From Kluyvera cryocrescens NBRC 102467 (GTDB lineage Bacteria > Pseudomonadota > Gammaproteobacteria > Enterobacterales > Enterobacteriaceae), in contig NZ_BCTM01000026.1 of the NCBI RefSeq assembly GCF_001571285.1, positions 1 through 64,000 of the forward strand: DNA of 64,000 nucleotides. The letters run 5' to 3'. Shown here one piece after another: positions 19,047-30,590 of this stretch. The first letter of the stretch is position 1, and every line of letters starts with the position of its first letter. The notes under the pieces were generated by a model. That model searched no databases and had not been told where the DNA came from. It saw only the letters and a list, made by a program, of their open reading frames with translations. Position numbers and translations under genes: made by a program.

Positions 19047-19061
19047 TTTACGTTGTTTTAC
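19047..19061 (-). promoter_or_regulatory. CpxR box between cpxR and cpxP
   Basis: On the minus strand GTAAAACAACGTAAA is an exact GTAAA-N5-GTAAA CpxR motif, midway between the divergent cpxR and cpxP genes. Confidence 0.88.
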
Positions 19062-19141
19062 ACCCCCTGACGCATGTTTGCAGCCTGAATCGTAAACTGT
19101 CTCTCGTTGATTCGCGACACAAAAGTTTTTGGGAGCATGTG

Positions 19142-19642
19142 ATGCGCAATGTTATCGCTGCCGTCATGGCCTCAACGCTGGCATTCAGTGCACTAAGCCA
19201 GGCCGATGAAGTCGTCACCAGCGTTAACTGGCACCCGGCGGAAGCTAACCCGCTCAGTAGTGGCCAGGGTCATATGTTCGACGGTATCAGTTTAACCGAA
19301 CATCAGCGCCAGCAAATGCGCGATCTGATGCACAGGGCACGACACGATCGCCCCCCTGTTAATGTTAGCGAAATGGAGACAATGCATCGTCTTGTCACCG
19401 CAGAAAAATTTGATGAAGCCGCTGTGCGTACTCAAGCCGAGAAAATGGCTGAGGAGCAGGTGAACCGCCAGGTTGAAATGGCGAAGGTTCGCAATCAGAT
19501 GTACCGCCTGCTTACGCCGGAACAGCAAGCGGCTTTAAACGAGAAGCACCAGCAGCGTATGGAGCAGCTGCGTGATGTTGTACGGATGCAGCAAGGTTCG
19601 AGTAAGACCCTGTTTAGTAGCAATACCCGTAGCAACCAGTAA
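19142..19642 (+). CDS. cpxP: Periplasmic Cpx inhibitor and adaptor CpxP
   Basis: CpxP is a small periplasmic protein that damps CpxA signalling and helps DegP remove misfolded pilins. The 166-residue product has a signal peptide ([21 protein letters not shown]) and two LTxxQ motifs, [11 protein letters not shown] and [10 protein letters not shown], which define the Spy/CpxP fold. I use the ATG at 19142; a GTG directly before it would add one residue. The 3' UTR holds the CpxQ sRNA and a strong terminator. Confidence 0.96.
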   Translation: MRNVIAAVMASTLAFSALSQADEVVTSVNWHPAEANPLSSGQGHMFDGISLTEHQRQQMRDLMHRARHDRPPVNVSEMETMHRLVTAEKFDEAAVRTQAEKMAEEQVNRQVEMAKVRNQMYRLLTPEQQAALNEKHQQRMEQLRDVVRMQQGSSKTLFSSNTRSNQ

Positions 19643-19651
19643 CAACCCTGT

Positions 19652-19709
19652 TTTTCCTTGCCATAGACACCATCCCTGTCTTCCCCCACATGATGTGGGG
19701 GTTTTTTTT
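19652..19709 (+). ncRNA. cpxQ: CpxQ small RNA (cpxP 3' UTR)
   Basis: In E. coli and Salmonella, RNase E cuts CpxQ from the cpxP mRNA 3' end, and with Hfq it represses envelope protein mRNAs. Here TTTTCCTTGCCATAGACACC and the following CATCCCTGTCTTC, ending in the hairpin CCCCCACA-TGA-TGTGGGGG with eight T (19683-19709), match it nearly base for base. The hairpin is also the cpxP terminator. The 5' end is placed by analogy. Confidence 0.9.
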
Positions 19710-19780
19710 GTCTTAAATTCGTCACCGCGCACCGCTCATACATTCCGCTATAATACGCAGATCTGAAGGCGGGAGCGTTT

Positions 19781-20674
19781 ATGAATCAAACTTATGGCCG
19801 ACTGGTCAGTCGCGCGGCGATAGCGGCAACGGTGATGGCGTCACTGTTGCTGGTGATTAAAATTTTTGCGTGGTGGTACACCGGTTCGGTCAGTATTTTA
19901 GCCGCGCTGGTTGACTCTCTGGTGGACATTGCAGCTTCGCTGACCAACCTGCTGGTGGTGCGCTATTCGCTACAACCGGCGGATGAAGAACACACGTTCG
20001 GCCATGGAAAAGCAGAATCGCTGGCGGCGCTGGCGCAAAGCATGTTTATTTCGGGCTCGGCGCTGTTTCTGTTTTTAACCGGTTTTCAGCATCTGGCGCG
20101 CCCTGTGCCGATGAGCCAACCGGGTATTGGCGTCATCGTGACGGTGATTGCGCTCATCAGTACCTTAATTCTGGTGACGTTTCAGCGCTGGGTGGTGAGA
20201 AGAACACAAAGTCAGGCTGTACGTGCAGATATGCTTCATTATCAGTCTGATGTTATGATGAACGGTGCGATTCTTATCGCACTCGGCCTCTCCTGGTACG
20301 GCTGGCATCGTGCTGATGCGCTGTTTGCATTAGGAATTGGCATCTATATTCTATATAGCGCGTTACGTATGGGATACGAAGCGGTTCAGTCGTTACTGGA
20401 TCGCGCTCTTCCCGATGAAGAACGACAGGAAATTTTCGACATCGTAACCGCCTGGCCGGGCGTGAGCGGTGCTCACGATCTCCGAACGCGGCAGTCAGGG
20501 CCGACCCGCTTTATTCAGATCCATCTGGAAATGGAAGATGACCTGCCTCTGGTTCAGGCGCATTACGTTGCTGACCAGGTTGAGCAGGCGATTTTGCATC
20601 GTTTCCCCGGATCCGATGTGATTATTCATCAGGATCCCTGCTCTGTTGTCCCGCAGGGCAACCGAGGAATTTGA
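19781..20674 (+). CDS. fieF: Fe2+/Zn2+ efflux antiporter FieF (YiiP, CDF family)
   Basis: FieF is a cation-diffusion-facilitator family inner-membrane antiporter exporting Fe2+ and Zn2+ against protons. The 297-residue product (E. coli 300) has six hydrophobic segments. The transport-site residues are present: DSLVDIAAS in helix 2 (two Asp) and HYQSDVMMN in helix 5 (His and Asp). The C-terminal cytoplasmic metal-binding domain includes [28 protein letters not shown] upstream serves as ribosome-binding site. Confidence 0.96.
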   Translation: MNQTYGRLVSRAAIAATVMASLLLVIKIFAWWYTGSVSILAALVDSLVDIAASLTNLLVVRYSLQPADEEHTFGHGKAESLAALAQSMFISGSALFLFLTGFQHLARPVPMSQPGIGVIVTVIALISTLILVTFQRWVVRRTQSQAVRADMLHYQSDVMMNGAILIALGLSWYGWHRADALFALGIGIYILYSALRMGYEAVQSLLDRALPDEERQEIFDIVTAWPGVSGAHDLRTRQSGPTRFIQIHLEMEDDLPLVQAHYVADQVEQAILHRFPGSDVIIHQDPCSVVPQGNRGI

Positions 20675-20772
20675 ACTTTCGTAGTGGTTGTACAAAACGT
20701 GAGCTATATCGGCATTATTTGTATAAATAACCGCCGTTTAGCCTGACCTGAATCAATTCAGCAAGAAGCGCT

Positions 20773-20781
20773 TGATATACT
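20773..20781 (+). promoter_or_regulatory. pfkA promoter (extended -10)
   Basis: TGATATACT is an extended -10 (TG-N-TATACT) about 95 bp upstream of the pfkA ATG. The -35 is weak. The rest of the 200-bp fieF-pfkA gap shows nothing else I can support. Confidence 0.55.
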
Positions 20782-20874
20782 ATCTCTACATAGAGTCGTT
20801 CTCTCCCTCGTCATTGATGGGAGCGCTTCGGGCAGAAGAATTAATTTTTAGCATTCCTAAGTTCAGAGGTAGTC

Positions 20875-21837
20875 ATGATTAAGAAAATCGGTGTGTTGAC
20901 AAGTGGCGGTGATGCGCCGGGTATGAACGCCGCCATTCGCGGTGTTGTGCGCGCAGCGTTGACGGAAGGCATAGAAGTCATGGGTATTTATGACGGTTAC
21001 CTTGGCCTGTACGAAGACCGTATGGTTCCACTCGACCGTTACAGCGTGTCCGACATGATTAACCGTGGCGGCACATTCCTGGGCTCCGCGCGCTTCCCGG
21101 AATTCCGTGACGAAAACATTCGTGCCGTGGCTATCGAAAACCTGAAAAAACGCGGGATTGACGCGCTGGTTGTTATCGGTGGTGACGGTTCCTACATGGG
21201 CGCTGTACGCCTGACCGAAATGGGCTTCCCATGCATCGGTCTGCCAGGCACCATTGATAACGACATCAAAGGTACTGACTACACCATCGGTTTCTTCACC
21301 GCACTGAGCACCGTGGTAGAAGCGATTGACCGTCTGCGTGACACCTCTTCTTCCCACCAGCGTATCTCCGTTGTTGAAGTGATGGGCCGTTACTGCGGTG
21401 ACCTGACTCTGGCAGCAGCGATTGCGGGCGGCTGCGAGTTTATCGTGGTACCAGAAGTTGAATTCAAACGTGACGATCTGGTTGCGGAAATCAAAGCGGG
21501 CATCGCCAAAGGCAAGAAGCACGCGATTGTGGCTATTACCGAGCACATGTGTGACGTTGACGAGCTGGCGAAGTTTATTGAAACTGAGACTGGCCGTGAG
21601 ACCCGTGCGACTGTTCTGGGCCACATCCAGCGCGGTGGTTCCCCGGTTCCTTACGACCGCATCCTGGCGTCCCGTATGGGCGCGTACGCAATTGAACTGC
21701 TGCAGCAGGGCTTCGGTGGCCGTTGCGTCGGTATTCAGAACGAAAAACTGGTTCACCATGACATCATTGACGCTATCGAAAACATGAAGCGTCCGTTCAA
21801 GGGTGACTGGCTGGAATGCGCTAAGCAGCTGTACTAA
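20875..21837 (+). CDS. pfkA: 6-phosphofructokinase I PfkA
   Basis: PfkA phosphorylates fructose 6-phosphate to fructose 1,6-bisphosphate, the committed step of glycolysis. The 320-residue product has the usual length. [19 protein letters not shown] is the ATP-binding start, [11 protein letters not shown] the nucleotide/Mg site, and [18 protein letters not shown] carries the catalytic Asp (about residue 127). [16 protein letters not shown] is near the effector site. In E. coli it is followed by sbp, cdh and tpiA; here rraA follows directly in the convergent orientation. Confidence 0.98.
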   Translation: MIKKIGVLTSGGDAPGMNAAIRGVVRAALTEGIEVMGIYDGYLGLYEDRMVPLDRYSVSDMINRGGTFLGSARFPEFRDENIRAVAIENLKKRGIDALVVIGGDGSYMGAVRLTEMGFPCIGLPGTIDNDIKGTDYTIGFFTALSTVVEAIDRLRDTSSSHQRISVVEVMGRYCGDLTLAAAIAGGCEFIVVPEVEFKRDDLVAEIKAGIAKGKKHAIVAITEHMCDVDELAKFIETETGRETRATVLGHIQRGGSPVPYDRILASRMGAYAIELLQQGFGGRCVGIQNEKLVHHDIIDAIENMKRPFKGDWLECAKQLY

Positions 21838-21879
21838 TCCGCTGCTTGCCCGGAAACGGGCAACGAATGGACGAAAAAA

Positions 21880-21906
21880 AAGCCTTCTCAATGAGAAGGC
21901 TTTTTT
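21880..21906. terminator. Bidirectional terminator pfkA/rraA
   Basis: AAGCCTTCTC and GAGAAGGCTT form a 10-bp stem with loop AAT. T tracts follow on both strands, so it serves pfkA (+) and rraA (-). Confidence 0.92.
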
Positions 21907-21913
21907 GTGGGGC

Positions 21914-22399
21914 TTATTCGATATCCAGCGGGTCTTCCGACAGGATAATCCCGGTATTATCGGCGTAGAGATGGTCGCCGGAGAAGAAGGTCACGCCGCC
22001 GAAGTTGACGCGAACGTCGCTTTCGCCAATGCCTTCACCGGCAGAGCCTACCGGAATGGCGGCAATCGCCTGAATGCCGATATCCAGCTCTTCTAAATCA
22101 TCGACCTGACGTACCGCACCGTAAACCACAATGCCTTCCCACTCATTCTGAGTCGCGAGGCGGGCGAGGTCGGCGTCGATCAGTGCGCGACGGACAGAAC
22201 CGCCGCCGTCGACCAGCAGAATGCGGCCCCGGCCGTTCTGTTCGAGCAGATCGTACAGCAACCCGTTATCCTCGAAACATTTTACGGTGATGATTTGCCC
22301 ACCGAACGACAACCGTCCGCCAAAGTTGGAGAACAGGGGTTCCACGACGTTGACATCTTCCTGGTAGATGTCGCAAAGCTCGGAAGTATCGTATTTCAT
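21914..22399 (-). CDS. rraA: Regulator of ribonuclease E activity RraA
   Basis: RraA is a trimeric protein that binds RNase E and lowers its activity, changing mRNA decay. The 161-residue product (E. coli 161) begins [20 protein letters not shown]. It contains [24 protein letters not shown], the conserved glycine-rich core shared with aldolase-like folds but without aldolase activity in RraA. It lies downstream of menA on the same strand (92-bp gap) and shares the pfkA terminator. Confidence 0.96.
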   Translation of the reverse strand: MKYDTSELCDIYQEDVNVVEPLFSNFGGRLSFGGQIITVKCFEDNGLLYDLLEQNGRGRILLVDGGGSVRRALIDADLARLATQNEWEGIVVYGAVRQVDDLEELDIGIQAIAAIPVGSAGEGIGESDVRVNFGGVTFFSGDHLYADNTGIILSEDPLDIE

Positions 22400-22491
22400 A
22401 GGATTAACGCTCAGTTGCTGCGAGTGATTTTAGTATATCGCGCTCTACGCATTGTTGGCAAAATCATCAATTGTTAATTGATATTTGTCAG

Positions 22492-23418
22492 TTAAGCCAA
22501 CGCCTTGCTCAGCACAATACCGATGACGAACAGCAAGTTAGTTAATAACGCGCCTTTTACCGTTCGTTCCAGCATCGGCGGCATCGCCTGCGGCGAGCGC
22601 TCGCGCATGACGTAGCGCGCCTGTTTCACCAGCAGCGGGGCGCTCAACACGAACAGCCAGCCCCACGGGCTGTGTAGCGAAATCAGGTTAAACAGCGCCA
22701 GACAAACCAACGTTCCCATCAACAGGCACACGTGATAACGACGGGCGTTAAGTGGCCCCAGGCGAACGGCCAACGTGTTTTTACCGTTCTCACGGTCGCT
22801 GTCGATATCGCGCAGATTGTTGATATTGAGCACCGCTGTGGCCAGCAGGCCGCAGGCGGTTGCGGGCAGGATAATCGCGCTGCTCAGACTGTGTGCCTGT
22901 AAATACCAGCTGCCAATGACGCTTAGCCAGCCGAAGAAAATCAGTACCGAAACGTCGCCGAGGCCAATATAGCCGTAAGGACGCGTACCGACGGTGTAGG
23001 TAATGGCGGCAACGATCGCCAGCAGTCCCAGCACCAGGAAGCCGATAAAATCACCCAGCGTCTGGTAGGCGGTAAACAGCAGTGCCAGGCCAAAGAGACA
23101 AATGAGCGCGACGGTTACGATCAGCGCGCGTTTCATCTGTTCTTGGGTAATCACCCCTTTTTGCATCCCGCGCAGCGGCCCAATACGGTCCGGTTTGTCG
23201 CTACCTTTCACCGCATCACCGTAGTCATTGGCGAGGTTGGAGAGGATTTGCAGCAGGCTGGCGGTAATCAACGACAGCACGGCGACGATGGGATCAAAAT
23301 GTCCCTGCCACCAGGCGAGTGCGGTGCCCACGATAATCGCGGCACAGGCCAAGGGTAATGTTTTCGGGCGCAGACTTTCCAGCCAGGCCTGAGTGCGGCT
23401 TACAGGTGTATTTGTCAT
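22492..23418 (-). CDS. menA: 1,4-dihydroxy-2-naphthoate octaprenyltransferase MenA
   Basis: MenA attaches the octaprenyl chain to 1,4-dihydroxy-2-naphthoate, making demethylmenaquinone in the inner membrane. The 308-residue UbiA-family protein has about eight or nine membrane segments. The first Asp-rich motif is seen as LANDYGDAVKGSDKPDR, and the second region as INNLRDIDSDRENGKNTLAVRLG. The hslVU terminator lies just upstream, so menA may use its own promoter as well as read-through. Confidence 0.96.
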   Translation of the reverse strand: MTNTPVSRTQAWLESLRPKTLPLACAAIIVGTALAWWQGHFDPIVAVLSLITASLLQILSNLANDYGDAVKGSDKPDRIGPLRGMQKGVITQEQMKRALIVTVALICLFGLALLFTAYQTLGDFIGFLVLGLLAIVAAITYTVGTRPYGYIGLGDVSVLIFFGWLSVIGSWYLQAHSLSSAIILPATACGLLATAVLNINNLRDIDSDRENGKNTLAVRLGPLNARRYHVCLLMGTLVCLALFNLISLHSPWGWLFVLSAPLLVKQARYVMRERSPQAMPPMLERTVKGALLTNLLFVIGIVLSKALA

Positions 23419-23433
23419 TAGTTATCAGCCAAT

Positions 23434-23457
23434 AAAAATGGGGCTTTTCAGCCCCAT
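23434..23457 (-). terminator. hslVU terminator
   Basis: ATGGGGC and GCCCCAT form a 7-bp stem with a 6-nt loop. Five T follow on the minus strand, downstream of hslU. Confidence 0.85.
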
Positions 23458-23487
23458 CAATTAAAGATGAAAATGCAGTGAACGCGA

Positions 23488-24819
23488 TTATAGGATAAAA
23501 CGGCTCAGATCTTCATCTGCGACTAATGCATCCAGATGTTTGCTCACGTATTCCGCATCAATTGTGATGCTTTGGCCGTTCAGATCGCTGGCGTCATAGG
23601 AGATATCTTCCATCAGGCGCTCCAGAACGGTATGCAGACGACGCGCACCGATGTTTTCGGTGGTTTCGTTAACCTGCCATGCGGCCTCGGCGATACGTTT
23701 GATACCGGATTCTGTGAATTCGATATTCACGCCTTCGGTCGCCATCAGCGCTTTGTACTGTACGGTCACAGATGCATTTGGCTCAGTCAGAATGCGCTCG
23801 AAATCGCTGGTGGTCAGCGCCTGCAGCTCAACGCGAATCGGCAGACGACCCTGCAGTTCTGGGATCAGATCGGACGGTTTCGCCACCTGGAATGCACCAG
23901 ACGCGATAAACAGAATGTGGTCAGTTTTCACCATACCGTGTTTGGTCGAAACGGTGCAGCCTTCAACCAGCGGCAGCAGGTCACGCTGTACGCCTTCACG
24001 AGAGACATCTGGGCCGGAGGATTCGCCGCGCTTACAGATTTTATCGATCTCATCGATGAACACGATACCGTGCTGTTCAACCGCTTCGATAGCGTCTTGC
24101 TTAAGTTCTTCTGGGTTAACCAGCTTCGCCGCTTCTTCTTCCACCAGTAGCTTCATGGCATCTTTGATTTTCAGCTTACGTGGTTTCTGCTTCTGGCCGC
24201 CCAGGTTCTGGAACATGGACTGCAGCTGGCTGGTCATCTCTTCCATGCCCGGAGGAGACATGATTTCTACGCCCATTGGCGCGGCAGCGAGATCGATTTC
24301 AATCTCTTTGTCATCCAACTGGCCTTCGCGCAGTTTTTTACGGAACGCCTGGCGTGCTGCAGAAGGTTCAGACTGCTGTTCAGCCTGGCCCCAGTTATTT
24401 TTAGCCGGCGGGATCAGTACGTCGAGAATACGCTCTTCGGCCATTTCTTCGGCACGGTAGCGGTTTTTCTCGATGGACTGCACGCGCACCATTTTGATCG
24501 CCGAGTCGGTCAGATCGCGAATGATGGAATCGACTTCTTTCCCCACATAGCCCACTTCGGTGAACTTGGTGGCTTCAACCTTGATGAACGGTGCGTTGGC
24601 CAGTTTGGCCAGACGACGGGCGATTTCGGTTTTACCGACGCCGGTTGGACCGATCATCAGAATATTTTTTGGCGTCACTTCGTGGCGCAGCTCTTCGTCG
24701 AGCTGCATACGGCGCCAGCGGTTACGTAAGGCGATAGCCACGGAACGCTTAGCCGCGTCCTGACCGATGATGTGTTTGTTCAGCTCGCTGACAATTTCGC
24801 GTGGGGTCATTTCAGACAT
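23488..24819 (-). CDS. hslU: HslU, ATPase subunit of the HslVU protease
   Basis: HslU (ClpY) is a hexameric AAA+ unfoldase that feeds substrates into HslV. The 443-residue product has the E. coli length. [17 protein letters not shown] is Walker [13 protein letters not shown] is Walker B, and the pore loop is in [13 protein letters not shown]. The intermediate domain lies between (about residues 110-240). The last residues DEDLSRFIL form the C-terminal tail that inserts into HslV. It starts 9 nt after the hslV stop codon, and GGATC precedes the ATG. Confidence 0.98.
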   Translation of the reverse strand: MSEMTPREIVSELNKHIIGQDAAKRSVAIALRNRWRRMQLDEELRHEVTPKNILMIGPTGVGKTEIARRLAKLANAPFIKVEATKFTEVGYVGKEVDSIIRDLTDSAIKMVRVQSIEKNRYRAEEMAEERILDVLIPPAKNNWGQAEQQSEPSAARQAFRKKLREGQLDDKEIEIDLAAAPMGVEIMSPPGMEEMTSQLQSMFQNLGGQKQKPRKLKIKDAMKLLVEEEAAKLVNPEELKQDAIEAVEQHGIVFIDEIDKICKRGESSGPDVSREGVQRDLLPLVEGCTVSTKHGMVKTDHILFIASGAFQVAKPSDLIPELQGRLPIRVELQALTTSDFERILTEPNASVTVQYKALMATEGVNIEFTESGIKRIAEAAWQVNETTENIGARRLHTVLERLMEDISYDASDLNGQSITIDAEYVSKHLDALVADEDLSRFIL

Positions 24820-24828
24820 GGGAGATCC

Positions 24829-25359
24829 TTACGCCTTAGACGGTAATTCTTCGATAGTGTGGAAATGGTTGGTATAAATGCAGATATCGCCTGCAATATT
24901 CAACGCTTTTTCAGCAATTTCACGCGCGCTCAGCTCGGTGTTTTCCAGCAGAGCACGGGCTGCAGCCTGGGCATACGGGCCGCCGGAACCGATAGCAATC
25001 AGGTCATTTTCCGGCTGCACAACGTCACCGTTACCGGTGATGATGAGCGAGGCGGTTTCATCCGCGACCGCCAGCAGCGCTTCCAGCTTGCGAAGCATAC
25101 GGTCGGTACGCCAGTCTTTCGCCAGCTCAACCGCGGCCTTCACCAGATGCCCCTGGTGCATTTCCAGTTTACGTTCAAACAGTTCGAACAGCGTGAAGGC
25201 GTCCGCAGTACCGCCCGCAAAGCCGGCGATCACTTTGTCGTTATACAGACGACGAACTTTTTTCACGTTGCCCTTCATGACGGTATTGCCCAGCGTGGCC
25301 TGGCCATCACCGGCAATTACAACGTGGCCGTTACGGCGAACACTTACTATTGTTGTCAC
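24829..25359 (-). CDS. hslV: HslV, peptidase subunit of the HslVU protease
   Basis: HslV (ClpQ) is a proteasome-beta-like threonine peptidase. The 176-residue product starts at GTG 25359, and after Met removal begins [19 protein letters not shown], leaving the catalytic Thr1. GAGG-rich AAGGGGTC lies upstream. Codons further 5' in the same frame run through the hairpin and sigma-32 promoter and are not coding. HslV is almost identical to the E. coli protein. Confidence 0.97.
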   Translation of the reverse strand: MTTIVSVRRNGHVVIAGDGQATLGNTVMKGNVKKVRRLYNDKVIAGFAGGTADAFTLFELFERKLEMHQGHLVKAAVELAKDWRTDRMLRKLEALLAVADETASLIITGNGDVVQPENDLIAIGSGGPYAQAAARALLENTELSAREIAEKALNIAGDICIYTNHFHTIEELPSKA

Positions 25360-25394
25360 GAGCAGACCCCTTTGTTGCAAATACGAATAGAGAG

Positions 25395-25415
25395 GCCCCG
25401 TACCGCGTACGGGGC
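25395..25415 (-). promoter_or_regulatory. Stem-loop in the hslVU mRNA leader
   Basis: GCCCCGTAC and GTACGGGGC form a perfect 9-bp stem with a CGC loop in the 5' UTR of hslV. A stem-loop in the E. coli hslVU leader is reported to stabilise the mRNA; this is the corresponding position. Confidence 0.75.
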
Positions 25416-25428
25416 AGAATGTAATTAT

Positions 25429-25455
25429 AGATGGGGGGGATTTTGGGGGTTTCAA
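25429..25455 (-). promoter_or_regulatory. Sigma-32 heat-shock promoter of hslVU
   Basis: On the minus strand the -35 TTGAAA (25455-25450) and -10 CCCCATCT (25436-25429) are 13 bp apart, matching the RpoH consensus. The -35 overlaps the ftsN stop codon. Confidence 0.88.
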
Positions 25456-26420
25456 CCCCCAGAGGCGAGCCTAATGCAGTTTGCGTGACCGGCCATCTTC
25501 AAACGTGCGATGGTGCTGTCGGCGTTGTCCTTGCCTTTGACTGGGCCGATAACCACGCGATTCCAGCCGTTATTGGTGGTGATTTTGGAATCAAACCCTT
25601 CAAAGGCCAGCTGTGCACGGACGGTTTCTGCCTGCTCGGCGCCTTTAAAGGAACCACACTGTACCATCCAGCGACGCTCATCTTTTTTCTCCGTCGCTTT
25701 TGGTGGCGTCGTTTCACGCACCACCGGCGCGGCGGCCTGCGTTTTTGGCTGTGTGGCCGTGGTATGCGCAGGCGTTTGCAGCAGATCCTGATAGGCAGAG
25801 TTTGCCGCCGTGGAGCGAGGTGGTTGCTGAGTCTGCGTTTGACGCGGCTGCTGGACCGGCTGAGCGGCACGCGTTTGCGGCTGCTGCACCGGTTGCGTTT
25901 GCGTCCACTGCTGCTGTTGCTGAACCTGCTGTTGAGCCAGACGCTGGCGCTGTAGCGTCTGCTGACGCTGCGCTGGGGTCTGCTCATTCCACGGCACTTC
26001 AGTCAGCTGCGTTGGCTGCTGGCGCATATCCGCCTGCATTTGAGCCAGCAGCTGGCGCTGTTCATCGGTGAGCTGATTAGGATTGATCACTTCCCCGCCG
26101 GCAGACGGTTCAGTTGGCGCACGGACACCCGGCTGGCGGCTTTCCAGCTCTTTGATGTAACGCCAGCGTTCTTCCGGTTTGGGTGGCAGACCATTCCCCG
26201 CAATCTGGCGGTTCTGCAGCGACTCGGACTCTTCTTTTTTGTGATGCGTGATGAAGTACAAACCGCCGATAAACGCGACCACTACCGCAGCCGCAATCGC
26301 CACCATGGCAGGAGAGACCGCCGGAAAGTTATTCTGCTTTTTCCGTGTATTCCGTGAAGCGCCGTTCTTTCGCCGCGAAGGTGCCTGCTGGCTGCGGCGT
26401 ACATAGTCTCGTTGTGCCAC
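25452..26420 (-). CDS. ftsN: Cell division protein FtsN
   Basis: FtsN is the late divisome protein that triggers septal peptidoglycan synthesis. The 322-residue product (E. coli 319) starts at GTG with [17 protein letters not shown], a basic cytoplasmic tail. One membrane helix follows ([20 protein letters not shown], about residues 41-60). The helical essential region follows, then a long Gln-rich periplasmic linker (about 110-220). The C-terminal SPOR domain ([20 protein letters not shown] to the end) binds denuded septal glycan. The Gln/Thr-rich linker differs most from E. coli. Confidence 0.96.
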   Translation of the reverse strand: MAQRDYVRRSQQAPSRRKNGASRNTRKKQNNFPAVSPAMVAIAAAVVVAFIGGLYFITHHKKEESESLQNRQIAGNGLPPKPEERWRYIKELESRQPGVRAPTEPSAGGEVINPNQLTDEQRQLLAQMQADMRQQPTQLTEVPWNEQTPAQRQQTLQRQRLAQQQVQQQQQWTQTQPVQQPQTRAAQPVQQPRQTQTQQPPRSTAANSAYQDLLQTPAHTTATQPKTQAAAPVVRETTPPKATEKKDERRWMVQCGSFKGAEQAETVRAQLAFEGFDSKITTNNGWNRVVIGPVKGKDNADSTIARLKMAGHANCIRLASGG

Positions 26421-26518
26421 TATCGTTTCGCTGTCTTTTTCCGTTAGTTAGCCCGACATGTTACTTAAGCGGCGGGGCTTTGACCAGACACGCAAGTCCT
26501 AAAGCGCCCGGCTTTGCA

Positions 26519-27541
26519 TCAAATTTTACTTGTGCTGCCGCGGATTATCAGTTCGCAATCCAGTAGACGCGAACCGCTATCAACAACCTGGCCACTGAGC
26601 TGGTTCAGCAGCAGCAGCATGGCTTCCCGGCCAATATCAAAGCGTGGCTGAGAAACGGTCGTCAGCGGTGGGTCACAAAACTCCGCCAGTGAAATGTTAT
26701 CGAATCCGATAATGGACAGATCGTCCGGGATTTTTAGCCCCCTGCGTTTGGCGTAGGAGAGCGCGCCGAGCGCCATAATATCGCTGTGGCAGAAGACGGC
26801 AGTTGGCGGCTGCGGTAAGGCAAGCAGCTGCTCTAGTGCGGTAGATCCGGCTTCAAAGGTGAAGTTACCGCGCGCAATGTAGTGAGGGTCAACGGTAATA
26901 CCGCAGCGGCGCAGCGCCTGCACGTATCCCTGCAGACGATAATGGCACAGCGGCATCTCTTCTGGCCCGGCAATACAGCCGATGCGCTGATGCCCCAACT
27001 CGTGCAGATAGTTGACGGCGTCGAATGAAGCAGTGAGGTTGTCGATATGTACCGTCGGGAGACCCAGCTCGGGGGCAAATTCGTTCGCCATCACCATTGG
27101 CGGCAGATTGCGCTGTTCTTCGATGCTGGCATCGAACGGCAGACGAGAGCCCAGCAACAGCATGCCGTCAATCTGCTTGGTGATGATTAAATCAATGAAG
27201 GTTTTTTCCTGCTGATTCTGATGCGCACAGTCGCCAATCAGTACCAGATAGCCCTGGGCTGCCGCGGTGACTTCGATCCCACGGATCACTTCGCTAAAGA
27301 AGGGATCGCAGATATCCGGCACGATGACCAGAATAGTGCGCGATTCATTGCGCTTCATGTTACGTCCCTGCAGCTGCGGGAGATACCCCACCTCCAGCGC
27401 CGCCTGCTCAACGCGATTACGCGTCGCTTGCGAGACTTTTTCGGGATTCATTAATGCACGAGATACGGTTGCCGTAGAGACATTCGCTTGTAGGGCAACA
27501 TCTTTCATGGTTGCGGCAACAACCGGTTTTTTAGCCTTCAC
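26519..27541 (-). CDS. cytR: Nucleoside-responsive repressor CytR (LacI family)
   Basis: CytR represses nucleoside uptake and catabolism genes together with CRP, and is induced by cytidine. The 340-residue protein (E. coli 341) has an N-terminal LacI-type helix-turn-helix, ATMKDVALQANVSTATVSRAL. The hinge and periplasmic-binding-like effector domain follow (ILVIVPDICDPFFSEVIRGIE onward). It is separated from ftsN and priA by gaps of about 100 and 150 bp, where I see no strong terminator. Confidence 0.95.
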   Translation of the reverse strand: MKAKKPVVAATMKDVALQANVSTATVSRALMNPEKVSQATRNRVEQAALEVGYLPQLQGRNMKRNESRTILVIVPDICDPFFSEVIRGIEVTAAAQGYLVLIGDCAHQNQQEKTFIDLIITKQIDGMLLLGSRLPFDASIEEQRNLPPMVMANEFAPELGLPTVHIDNLTASFDAVNYLHELGHQRIGCIAGPEEMPLCHYRLQGYVQALRRCGITVDPHYIARGNFTFEAGSTALEQLLALPQPPTAVFCHSDIMALGALSYAKRRGLKIPDDLSIIGFDNISLAEFCDPPLTTVSQPRFDIGREAMLLLLNQLSGQVVDSGSRLLDCELIIRGSTSKI

Positions 27542-27691
27542 CTGATTCTCTCCTCACTCACTGGCGCAGGCACGTCCTGTGTGACCTGACATCTGACACA
27601 CTTTTATCAGATAGTTAGGGGGATCTGTTACAGAATTTTCATCAAAAGTGTGATGATTGTTTTATTTCACGATCCCGCTCTCAACTCTGCG

Positions 27692-30043
<2,352 letters not shown>

Positions 30044-30047
30044 TTAG

Positions 30048-30299
<252 letters not shown>

Positions 30300-30315
30300 G
30301 TTGCCAAGCGAAAAA

Positions 30316-30337
30316 AGCGCCTCAGGGCGCTTTTTTT
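30316..30337 (+). terminator. rpmE terminator
   Basis: AGCGCC and GGCGCT form a stem with loop TCAG, with T residues 30331-30337. Confidence 0.9.
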
Positions 30338-30368
30338 GTCTCTGCGTTTTGCCTCATCAGCTATTTTT

Positions 30369-30384
30369 TGTGATAGGCGTCACA
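30369..30384. promoter_or_regulatory. Near-perfect CRP site
   Basis: TGTGATAGGCGTCACA is TGTGA-N6-TCACA, both half-sites exact. If it acts at -41.5, transcription to the right would start near 30418, with GATAAG (30406-30411) as -10. The next gene to the right is the 26-codon ORF. Confidence 0.75.
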
Positions 30385-30465
30385 AAATTATTGCGCAGCA
30401 CCGTCGATAAGCTTATTATTTGCCCATCAAATGACCTCAAAATAACTATGGGTAAAGGTGTGACT

Positions 30466-30546
30466 ATGCTGACCGCAATCAAAAACGTTTTTGTTTCCTA
30501 CCTGATCTCTATGTCTGAGCTGCATCCGGAAGTCACGCGCTTCTAA
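30466..30546 (+). CDS. Uncharacterised 26-residue small protein
   Basis: I do not recognise this protein. It reads MLTAIKNVFVSYLISMSELH and ends PEVTRF. The first 16 residues are mainly hydrophobic with one lysine, compatible with an amphipathic or membrane-associated helix. AAGG lies 7 nt upstream of the ATG. An in-frame ATG at 30448 could give 32 residues but has a poorer ribosome-binding site. The ORF is framed by a near-perfect CRP site about 90 bp upstream and a strong terminator 20 bp downstream, so it looks like an independent, cAMP-CRP-controlled unit of about 170 nt. That size also fits a small RNA encoding a peptide, as in AzuCR or SgrS. No domain or function can be given. Confidence 0.6.
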   Translation: MLTAIKNVFVSYLISMSELHPEVTRF

Positions 30547-30565
30547 GACGCAAATAATTCCAGAA

Positions 30566-30590
30566 AACCGCTTACCTAAGCGGTTTTTTT
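30566..30590 (+). terminator. Terminator after the 26-codon ORF
   Basis: AACCGCTT and AAGCGGTT form an 8-bp stem with loop ACCT, followed by T to 30590. Its reverse side also has a short T tract, so it may serve cscR on the minus strand. Confidence 0.88.

Noticed and set aside
20863-21891. 342-codon open frame opposite pfkA
   Set aside because: Mirror of pfkA codon bias; extends through the bidirectional terminator.
25431-25955. Repeat-rich + strand frame opposite ftsN with LRRL/RLLL runs
   Set aside because: Artefact of the CAG-rich Gln-linker of FtsN read on the other strand.
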